45,407 nt of DNA from a virus: IMG/VR virus record IMGVR_UViG_3300021197_001525, positions 1 through 45,407 of that record, one strand, 5' to 3'. Position 1 is the first letter of the stretch; each line of letters starts with the position of its first letter. The notes under the pieces are model-generated. The model did no database searches. It worked only from the letters and a program-made list of their open reading frames with translations, and was not told where the DNA came from. Shown piece after piece: positions 31,501 to 39,571 of this stretch. The position numbers and the translations under genes are program-made.

Positions 31501-34150
31501 CAATTACCGTCCTCACCGCCGTGCCAATCTCATCGGCCAGAAGGTTAGGGGTACGCGCTGTGAAGTTTGATATGTCTTCGATGGAGATGATGTAGTCTTG
31601 GGTGTCGTTAGAAACAGAAGTAGCACCATCTAGGATTATGTAGCCTCCGAGGGTGACAGTCATACCTGCATCTATGTTGCCGAGATTGCTGCTTTCGTTG
31701 TTTGTTGTATTCAGAGGATTCCATGTCTGGGACGTTGTTATAGTGAGGGATGTGCCGTTGTTATACGCGGCTCTTGCCATGATTCCATAACCGTCGTTCA
31801 AGACCCCCTCTCCAATGGTCACGAAGAAATTGGCTGCACAGTTTGCTTGAAGCCCTCTTTCTCCTGTCGAGTCCAAAAAGGCAGAGGCATCGTCCACATT
31901 GAGTGTGCCACTATTGTACGAGGTCACTACTGCTTGGACAGATGGGCGTTGACATCTAATTAACCATCGCCCGTTTCCTTCTGCCCATGCCTCTAGTTGA
32001 TCTGTCACCTCAAAAGAAGAAATAGGACTTCTCTGTCCCCAATCAACAGCGAACCTAGATTCGTTATCCCTCATCTCTGGTCTGTTTGTAGCCATGGTAC
32101 AATCCACAGTCATCTTGAAATTCTTGTCTGCGGGCAAAGGGGTTCTCGCATCGTTATCAGCAGAGATGAGTGATGCCACATCGAAAAACATAGAAGGGAA
32201 CAATGGTAATTCAGTCACGGCCCTTGTGGATGCATAGTATGTGGATGTCTGCTTGTCATTACGAACCGATGCATTTCCCGAACCTACTATCTTGTCTTTC
32301 CAACCGGGTAGGAATGGATGCTCAGTATATACTGGCTGTATGTCCACGCCACCTTGTCCCAGACCTCCAAGAGTCATTGAAACGGTGGGCGTCCCCAAAT
32401 CCCCTATCTCCTTCACGGGAGAGCCTTGCCCTAGATTGAAATCCCTCTGTGAACGATGGTCTAGTATGTCCATCAAAACCGAACGACCATTAATGACTGT
32501 CTTTGACTCTCCTTCTTGACCTGCGGTTGGTGTAATCTCCTCTATCCTTCCCCTCATCAAGGTCTTCTCCAAGGTTGCTAATGAGGTGTCCAGAGGAGAG
32601 TTTGATGCTGTTGAAACATCTTCAAGCATGGAGTTTCGTGTCCTATTGGCAGGATGAACGAGAACCAGATTCTCATTGCCAGTCAATTCATTGTCAATAA
32701 CGTCAAACCCTGCTAGATTACTTCTCCTCAATGTAGAGGGTGTCAGTTTAGAGGAAGTGTGATCTTTGTGATTATTCAAACTAGCCGAATTGATGTAGAA
32801 AACATGATAATCAGAGTTGCTCGTATCATCAGGGGTGTTTATTGATGCAACTGCCTTGGGACGACCATATCCTTGGACTTCTGTCCCAACCCCATAGACC
32901 GTATCCTCGATGTTGATGAATGGAGAGGGAGTTATGTCGCCTGTGGGGTTGGAAGACAAGATATGGGAAGCCGGCTTGTCATTGAAGGTAGATGTGGGTA
33001 GGCTAACGAGTCCACCGGGAGCCGTGACAGTCAAGAGGATGTTAGTGAGGCTTGTATTGTTGCCTGAATAGGGCCGTCTAAGCCAATCTGAGACTGTTCG
33101 ACCACCAAAGACGGCACTACCACAGGGGATGGTCTTACGCACGACCAGATAGGCCGCATTGCCCGTTGCATGATCGGCCCGGAACTTTGCACTAACATCT
33201 CCACTCGCTAGACTTGTTCCACCAACCACCTCTCCTGTCAAATCAATGGCATCATAGTGAATGAGTATCTGCTTTGGCCCTCCTGCTGAGACTAATACGG
33301 TAGGTGACTCTATTGAAGCGACTCTGGTCTTCTTTTCTGGCGTAAGGTGTCTTACATATGCATCATTTGTTGGTACGCCATTGGAGAAAGAAGCAGTATG
33401 CTCAGTATCAAGGCCCTTCAACATGAATGGTTTTGGATCTGAAATCGCAATAGCGACAATTTCATCTCTTGTTGAGGCATAGAGATTTTGACTGAGGCTG
33501 TTGTCATAATAACCAATTCCACTTTCCACAACTATCCGATTGAATGTATTGTTACTGCTACTTGCCGAATCAGTACCAGCGACGGTCTTGGCTTTGTTGA
33601 TTACCTTGGAGATTTCCCCATGATACACAGTTTCAGTAACTCTGACTCTCTGGTTCTCACTAACCAATGATTGTGTAGAAACCTCATCAGAGACATACTT
33701 GAAGGTGTTTGCTATCCCTTGAACGGTTTGTTTTACCACTTGTTGATCGGGCGGTGGAAGCATCCGAAGAAAGAAGTCCCCTTCAAACATAGAATATGCG
33801 GTAGCAGCACCCATGGCTGGATATGTGGTGCTTGGCTCATACAACGTGTTTGCGTCTGTCGAGGCTGTGCTTCTGCTTTTCAAAGAAACAAAGTAAGCAT
33901 CATTGGAATAGCCAGACATATCGGTAAATCGCTGTCCTTGAACGAATTGAGCCAGAGTAAATGTATCCTTTCTTCTCTTTCTCTGGTTGCTGACCGAGCC
34001 ACTTGTTTCATTATTGCCCGGATCAATGAGTAAGTCAGCAGACCCTAGTGTGAACCATACTGGAGTGTTGTTTGTATGGGCAAAAAGATGCCCCTGTGTT
34101 TCGGGAAAGTTGTCTATCGTCCCGTTTGCAGCATCGTTCGCTAAAATCAC
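28547..34150 (-). pseudogene. 3' part of an interrupted giant LamG tail protein
   Basis: This frame (1867 codons from a chance GTG at 34150) continues the protein begun at 35778. The first residues (MILANDAANGTIDNFPETQG) repeat the end of the upstream fragment because of the 389-bp duplication. It is beta-rich and Asn/Thr/Gly-rich. The last 260 residues (GYKFRGGQSIATHHW, DWSISAWFKPSDTSF, AWTNVIVTKSGTTISM, GSLSEVGVFNYALSESECEE) form a LamG/concanavalin-like jelly roll, typical of carbohydrate- or surface-binding tail proteins. There is no SD at 34150. If one repeat copy is removed, both fragments join into about 2280 codons with no stop, so the gene is probably intact in life or very recently broken. 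Confidence 0.7.
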
Positions 34151-34602
34151 AGAGGTGCAGTTTATCCTATTGTTAGCAAAGTCAAGTCCTGTTATACGGA
34201 CTCTCTCTACCCTGTGGTGCTTGGCTCATACAACGTGTTTGCGTCTGTCGAGGCTGTGCTTCTGCTTTTCAAAGAAACAAAGTAAGCATCATTGGAATAG
34301 CCAGACATATCGGTAAATCGCTGTCCTTGAACGAATTGAGCCAGAGTAAATGTATCCTTTCTTCTCTTTCTCTGGTTGCTGACCGAGCCACTTGTTTCAT
34401 TATTGCCCGGATCAATGAGTAAGTCAGCAGACCCTAGTGTGAACCATACTGGAGTGTTGTTTGTATGGGCAAAAAGATGCCCCTGTGTTTCGGGAAAGTT
34501 GTCTATCGTCCCGTTTGCAGCATCGTTCGCTAAAATCACAGAGGTGCAGTTTATCCTATTGTTAGCAAAGTCAAGTCCTGTTATACGGACTCTCTCTACC
34601 CT
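33825..34602. repeat. Exact 389-bp tandem duplication
   Basis: Bases 33825-34213 are repeated without a visible mismatch at 34214-34602; identity runs from 33824 to 34215 against 34213 to 34604, so the copies share a 3-base TGT at the junction. 389 is not a multiple of 3, so the duplication shifts the reading frame and brings a TAG at 34207-34209. Perfect identity means it is very recent or an assembly artefact. Confidence 0.9.
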
Positions 34603-35778
34603 GTTTATGGATGGGTTTAGAGTAGAAGTAGATGATGTGGCTAGGACTGAGTTATCTCCAAATCTAACTTTCTGAGAATCTGGAGGGGTTATGACTCCTG
34701 TATTTGGATTCGTACATGAATGATTGATTACTGCGTTCAGAACGGTCTGATTGACTCCTGTAAAGTACGTTTGGTCAGTCAAGTCTAATGTGGATGAATA
34801 CCAAGACTGATCTTTTACTTCCTCTAGTTCTATCCCCTGTGTCAAGGCTGCCAGTTTCTCAAGAGCGGTGTACCTATCAGTTGCACCCCCCGGATTCGCA
34901 GGGTAATCTCTAATCTTGAAATGTGTTGTATTGAAATCATAGCCAATACCAACCATGGGTATGTCTAGCAGACCATCGTGAGTGTCTGGGCCATCTCTGC
35001 CTTGTTGGGGGGAACCAGAACGAGCATGGTCGAAGAAATAGATTTCTGGTACATCCTGTTCGTCGTCAAAAGTCCAGAGTCCGAAGGTGTTGTCTGTCTT
35101 GGTGAGGGGTGATAGGGAGGGGGGGTGGATGCCCTGACAGATCCTCACGCTCTCTATCAGGCCACGGAACTCCCCGCCCTGTCCACCGATGAATAGGTCT
35201 GAGGATGTCTCTTTCATGATGCCGCCGTCGCCACCCAGATTCATCTCAGCGACTATATCTCCATTGACGAAGACCCGTATCTCCTTCTGGGTGTATTGCG
35301 CCGTCACTAGGACTAGGCCCTGTGCGCCTAGAGTCATGTCCTGTGGCCTGTGTGCATTGGATGATGAGGAATACACCCCAGAGTTGCTATTCGTCTTGAC
35401 AGGTGCGTTGAATGAGGTCGAGGTGACATAGGGTCTGTCTTCAGTATGAACCTCAAAGACAATTTTACCCTCTGAATGTGGTTTTCCATATTTCAGAGTG
35501 AATGCATCGGGCTTGTGGACTATGACTCCTCCATAGTCTGGGACAAAAAACGCATCAATGGTGAATGAGCCTCGTAATGAGTTGAGAGGGTGAGATTTTG
35601 AGTCTCTATGCATCCTTCCTATCTTGGTCGCGTGGCTCTTGGTAGCCTTGATGGTGGCCGCAAACTCATTTGCCCTTAAATCGACACCAGATTCTCGATA
35701 TTTGCCCGTGGGAACTACTAGCCCATCTGTGAACCCATTGAAACGAAGGGCCTTGCCATGGAATCTTACAACACCCAT
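34207..35778 (-). pseudogene. 5' part of an interrupted giant LamG tail protein
   Basis: Starts MGVVRFHGKALRFNGFTDGL and reads 523 residues. Residues 1-250 are a LamG-like jelly roll (GSFTIDAFFVPDYGGVIVHK, GLVLVTAQYTQKEIRVFVNG, FIGGQGGEFRGLIESVRICQ, FGLWTFDDEQD). The frame runs into the duplicated segment and stops at 34207 after YEPSTTG, where the healed protein would go on YPAMGAATAYS. ATG 35778 is two bases after the upstream stop with GGTGGGAA nearby; 35841 would be inside the previous gene. With LamG domains at both ends, the whole protein is a likely tail-tip adhesin or baseplate part. Confidence 0.7.
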
Positions 35779-35779
35779 G

Positions 35780-37009
35780 TCATATTCCCACCAGTTGCTC
35801 ACACGCTTCAAATACCATTTGATAAGTCCAATAACCATCACCAGCGTTGTAAGATGGATTGAATTTTCTCAAAACAACGGGTATTGCCACTCCTTGCTCA
35901 AGATAGGGGTTGGGCCTGATAATCTCATTGTTCACCGTTGTAGTCGGATCGAAGGCTTTGTCATTATCTACTGCTGAAAAGTTCGTACCTACTCCTGATG
36001 GTATGAGGTATTGCCTCAAGACCTTGTTACCAGAATTTGAAGACGCTAATGACTCATATGGTATCCTAAGCCCTACGACGTATTTCTGCACGGTTTTCAT
36101 GCCATCTATTCGCAAGAAGCGAGAAGCATCGACAGAAGAAACACCATCTGGTATGTCTATGACCGAACCAGCAATAGCGTTAGGCGAAACCAATGCTCCA
36201 CCTGCACTCATGTTGGATAGATTCAGTAAATCCTGAACCTTGTCTTCCATGGTTTTCTTCTGATTAGAAGAACCCCCCGTCATATTGGTGACAAGGAACT
36301 GGTTAGTCCATGTAGCACCCGCATCGTCCTTGGATACTGTCGTAATGTGATCTCCATTGGAACCGACGACGGTATTCTTGATGGTAATCTTCTCCCCGTC
36401 GAAACCTGAGCCGCTTTGGACATCCATGGAGAGTGTCTGGTGCTGTCCAGATGACTGACTGACGGTTAAGACGGAAGAACACGCTACCGTAGCAGTATTA
36501 ATTTTAATTGAAGCCCCATTTATACCGCTTACAATAGTGTCAGCCAGACTGTCAGATGTGGTGGTTGAAGAGATGTCAATGACGACGATGCTATTGGTCG
36601 CCACAGTCGAAGAACCACTAGCGTTCTTCAATTCAAGAGTGGTATCCTCTCCCAGACCCGCATTTATCTGTCCCGTTGTCTGGAATCTTATCTTGACACC
36701 ATCCAACTCAGCCTTGACGGCATTCCAACTGGCGAACAACTCATACCATGTAGAAGCCAGCGACTGGCTTCCATTGAGTGACGTGTCTATCGTCATGGAC
36801 GCACCATTGCCGCCGGTCGCCTCGACATCATCTGTGAATATACCATCGACTGTGATGCCTATCGAGGTCTGGTTCAAGTCAAGGCCAAGGCGAGTGTTTA
36901 TCACGGCAATGGGAAAGTTAGTGACCATTCTGGTAAAGTCGAAACCCACGTTGTCTGCGTCCAACTCGGTGACGCTGCTATCTCGGTGAATCATCTGTAT
37001 CCTTGGCAT
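35780..37009 (-). CDS. Tail-tip/baseplate protein next to tape measure, 409 aa
   Basis: Begins MPRIQMIHRDSSVTELDADN, then a Ser/Thr-rich beta region (SIGITVDGIFTDDVEATGGN, SIVVIDISSTTTSDSL, DGEKITIKNTVVGSNGDHIT), ending FNPSYNAGDGYWTYQMVFEA. Its place immediately after the tape measure gene fits the distal tail or tube-initiator position in siphovirus gene order. No family recognised by sequence. Start overlaps the tape measure stop (TGATG). Confidence 0.6.
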   Translation of the reverse strand: MPRIQMIHRDSSVTELDADNVGFDFTRMVTNFPIAVINTRLGLDLNQTSIGITVDGIFTDDVEATGGNGASMTIDTSLNGSQSLASTWYELFASWNAVKAELDGVKIRFQTTGQINAGLGEDTTLELKNASGSSTVATNSIVVIDISSTTTSDSLADTIVSGINGASIKINTATVACSSVLTVSQSSGQHQTLSMDVQSGSGFDGEKITIKNTVVGSNGDHITTVSKDDAGATWTNQFLVTNMTGGSSNQKKTMEDKVQDLLNLSNMSAGGALVSPNAIAGSVIDIPDGVSSVDASRFLRIDGMKTVQKYVVGLRIPYESLASSNSGNKVLRQYLIPSGVGTNFSAVDNDKAFDPTTTVNNEIIRPNPYLEQGVAIPVVLRKFNPSYNAGDGYWTYQMVFEACEQLVGI

Positions 37010-38406
37010 CAGACACCCCTCCCATAGCCACCAGACCTAGATCTGGAGCGGAATGCCCTCTGAACCTCTTGACCCACGGCTTTCGCTATGGCACTAGCAT
37101 CCGATCCTCCGCCGTTGACGGTGATGTTGGCGGTGAAGTCACCCCCACCTCCGCCACCTTGCATCGTGACGGGTATCGTCCTACCATCTGGTAGGGGGAC
37201 GACAGCCTCTGTTCCGTGTAGTGCTACCGGATAGCCCGACTGAGGGCCAGAGGCAATACCACCTGATGCAAATGGGTTCAGACTAGCCAAACCACCTGTT
37301 ATATCTCCCATGTCAGGAACCAAACTGCCCAAATCTATATTCTTCAACTCATCAATCTTTTCTAGGATGTAGTCGATTGGAGTCATCAAGAAATCCCACA
37401 TCCCACCAAGGGCCTTGACAACTCCATCCTTGAAACCGACAGCAGAGTCATATATATGACCAAACTTTTCTCCTATGAAGTCCGCTACTCCACTAAAGCC
37501 TCCCGTGGCAAATGCTTGCATTAACCCGAATTGAAATTGAATTGCTTTTAGAACGAAGGTTACTATACCAAAGACGACGTTCATTACGCCACCAATAACC
37601 GTACCAATGCCTTTCACGATTGTATTCAACATAGTTCCCGATGTGGTTGCTTCCTTCACGATTTTGGCAATCAGCACTATGATTGCTCCTATGACTATGC
37701 CCGCAGTTTCGCCCAACATTCCGAATGTCACAATCAACTCGTTGAAGTATTCAATGAAACCACTTGCCGTGAGGAATGCGAACACCCCATTGATTATGTT
37801 CGTGAGTGTCTCTCCGAGGTTGCCACCATCCACTCCTAGTATCCCCATTGCCTCTGAGATGCCCGCGAAAGCGGCCTCCGCACCGGCTTTGAAGCCCTCA
37901 AAGACACCAATCAACGAGTCGATGAATCCCGTTTCGGACATATTGGAGATAATTGCGCCCCAAGCCATGACGAGAGCATCGAAGCCTATCTTCAGCCCCT
38001 CGACAAACAGATCGAAGGATTCTTTGATGGAATCCGACGTTATACCCAACGATAACAACGACTCCTTGAACCCATCAGCGAGTCCAGTCACACCCCCGAA
38101 CTCACCCGCTAGGGCCGCGAAACCCGCTGCTGCGAGGGCAATTATCCCAATCAGGAAGAAGATGTTATCCCTCATCCCACCGAATATCAAGCCAACAGCC
38201 TTGATCGGGTTCAATACTTCCTTCATGACTTCCCCTAGAGTAGTGACGGCGGCTGCCATGTTTCGATACAGTTTGTAGAATGGCCCTAGAACCTTGCCGA
38301 GAGTCATATTTACTGCAATAGCCGCTTTACCGACAGGGATAGTCCCTTTCATCGACTTGCCGAGAAGGTATAGTTCCCGCTCTGTATCGACTATGCTTTG
38401 CCCCAT
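37009..38406 (-). CDS. Tape measure protein, 465 aa
   Basis: Long hydrophobic helical stretches (IFFLIGIIALAAAGFAALAG, IVIGAIIVLIAKIV, VVFGIVTFVLKAIQFQFG) alternate with amphipathic helices. The C-terminus has the hallmark ASGGIASGPQSGYPVALHGT, then EAVVPLPDGRTIPV and a Gly-rich ANITVNGGG with a basic end (RAFRSRSRSGG). This closing pattern and its place after the G/GT chaperone pair identify a tape measure. It sets tail length; at about 0.15 nm per residue, 465 residues would suggest a tail near 70 nm (inference). It is short beside the giant proteins that follow. Confidence 0.85.
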   Translation of the reverse strand: MGQSIVDTERELYLLGKSMKGTIPVGKAAIAVNMTLGKVLGPFYKLYRNMAAAVTTLGEVMKEVLNPIKAVGLIFGGMRDNIFFLIGIIALAAAGFAALAGEFGGVTGLADGFKESLLSLGITSDSIKESFDLFVEGLKIGFDALVMAWGAIISNMSETGFIDSLIGVFEGFKAGAEAAFAGISEAMGILGVDGGNLGETLTNIINGVFAFLTASGFIEYFNELIVTFGMLGETAGIVIGAIIVLIAKIVKEATTSGTMLNTIVKGIGTVIGGVMNVVFGIVTFVLKAIQFQFGLMQAFATGGFSGVADFIGEKFGHIYDSAVGFKDGVVKALGGMWDFLMTPIDYILEKIDELKNIDLGSLVPDMGDITGGLASLNPFASGGIASGPQSGYPVALHGTEAVVPLPDGRTIPVTMQGGGGGGDFTANITVNGGGSDASAIAKAVGQEVQRAFRSRSRSGGYGRGV

Positions 38407-38408
38407 GA

Positions 38409-39130
38409 TTATTTGCCGTCCTGTTCCTCTAATTGTTTGTTGAATCTCTCAAAGAAATCGTCAAGGTTGGCACTATCACTTGTTGTCCGTATAGGCATCC
38501 CCTTATTTTGGTTTCCACTCGCGTTATAACGGTCGGCTTTGTCTCTTGCTTTCTTCATCTCCTCTGTCTGTTGTTCCTGATTTACCCGAACAAGCAGATA
38601 ATCGAGATAAACTCGATCAATCGGTTGGTCATCCCATGAGTGTGGAGGGCAGTTGAAATGGGAACCGAGGACGAAGGTCATCGTATGGAATGACAGCACG
38701 GCTTGCTGCTTTGGAGTGAATGGGTTGATTACCCCACCCGAAGTAATGTATGAACGAAGATCCGAGTGGGTTATTCCAAAGGGCTTGGCTCACCGCCAGT
38801 CATGGATGCCACTAAGGAGTCTATACCGGGTAGAACATCAACAATGGCCGCACCGACTTCTGGACTCAAGTGCATCAATTCTTTTTTGGAGATTTTCGGT
38901 TCGGTGTCCGAGACACAATTCCGTAGAACATACTGCCAATAGCCACCAAAGTCAATTCTCGGCCTCATATCCTCGCCATCTATGACGAAATCCACAAACT
39001 TGGATATTGCTTCTTGCTGCTGTATCCACGTCATTGGCTTGACATAGACTATGAGATTCCCCACGGGTGTTTCGACTTCATGTCTCTCTGCGGTCTTACC
39101 CGCGAGAAAATCACTCGCCTTCAACGCCAT
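38409..39130 (-). CDS. Tail assembly chaperone GT, -1 frameshift product, 240 aa
   Basis: The second frame (to stop 38409-38411) has no SD and no good ATG near the upstream stop, yet is open without stops back to the slippery site at 38777-38783. After slipping, the chain continues GITHSDLRSYITSGGVINPF then VYLDYLLVRVNQEQQTEEMK, an acidic helical T domain. The gene order (tail tube, SAP protein, G, GT, tape measure) is that of siphoviruses in which gpG and gpGT chaperone tail assembly. The T part would recruit tube subunits to the tape measure. Expected GT length is 118 plus 122 residues. Confidence 0.75.
38771..39130 (-). CDS. Tail assembly chaperone G, 119 aa
   Basis: Starts MALKASDFLAGKTAERHEVE, with VGNLIVYVKPMTWIQQQEAI and VDFVIDGEDMRPRIDFGGYW, and ends TGGEPSPLE. 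Size, position before the tape measure, and the C-terminal slip point fit gpG. ATG 39130 has AAGGAG 9 bases upstream; ATG 39139 directly touches it and is unlikely. It overlaps the SAP-domain gene by 20 bases. Confidence 0.75.
   Translation of the reverse strand: MALKASDFLAGKTAERHEVETPVGNLIVYVKPMTWIQQQEAISKFVDFVIDGEDMRPRIDFGGYWQYVLRNCVSDTEPKISKKELMHLSPEVGAAIVDVLPGIDSLVASMTGGEPSPLE
38777..38783 (-). other. -1 ribosomal frameshift slippery site C_CCT_TTG
   Basis: On the minus strand the 0-frame codons read AGC CCT TTG GAA TAA. C_CCT_TTG fits X_XXY_YYZ, so tRNAs can slip to CCC and TTT and continue in the -1 frame as GGA ATA ACC. The 0-frame stop follows the TTG by one codon, as usual for tail chaperone slips. 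Confidence 0.7.
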
Positions 39131-39533
39131 CCAATTCATCTCCTTCTGCGACCCATCCTCCGGTTTCCGGGTCTGCTACAAACCCTTCATTTTCTGGCAC
39201 TTCCTCTGGCACTTCTTCAACAGGAGGAGCAACTGCTACCTCGCTAATTGGGTCGTTGTTGGCATCCCACCCCCTCAATCTATCAATCAACTGTTGCTTG
39301 TTTCCATAGATTGGCAACTCCCTTTGGGTGCATTGCACCTTAAGATCGGTGACTGTCATGCCCTCGTACCCATCTGTGTATTCCACTACATCTGGTTCTG
39401 CGACCACGATAGCACCCTCAACGGTGATTCCATGTGCGCTTAGACCGGGGCCTTCATTGATAGAATTACCATCAATTGTCCAGTCAATTCTTTCTTTTGA
39501 GCCATTTACGGTGACGAATCCACTCAACCTCAT
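39111..39533 (-). CDS. SAP-domain protein in the tail module, 140 aa
   Basis: Residues 1-55 are a beta-rich domain (MRLSGFVTVNGSKERIDWTI, GITVEGAIVVAEPDVVEY). Residues 59-92 (MTVTDLKVQCTQRELPIYGN then KQQLIDRLRGW) match a SAP helix-extended loop-helix motif: conserved Leu spacing, L-P-x-x-G-x-K and the LIDRL helix. The C-terminus is very acidic (EEVPEEVPENEG) with a W-containing end. SAP domains usually bind DNA, so its place between tail tube and chaperone is unusual. It overlaps the downstream chaperone start. Confidence 0.65.
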   Translation of the reverse strand: MRLSGFVTVNGSKERIDWTIDGNSINEGPGLSAHGITVEGAIVVAEPDVVEYTDGYEGMTVTDLKVQCTQRELPIYGNKQQLIDRLRGWDANNDPISEVAVAPPVEEVPEEVPENEGFVADPETGGWVAEGDELDGVEGE

Positions 39534-39571
39534 CGTTATACCGTTCCTGTCAATGGTTATTCAAGATTTCC

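Noticed and set aside
37607-38278. 223-residue plus-strand frame, hydrophobic
   Set aside because: Exact antisense of the tape measure; its hydrophobic look mirrors the helix-rich tape measure codons.
38409-38699. 96-residue minus-strand gene of its own
   Set aside because: No SD and a frame that stays open upstream to the slippery site, so it is better read as the frameshifted part of GT.
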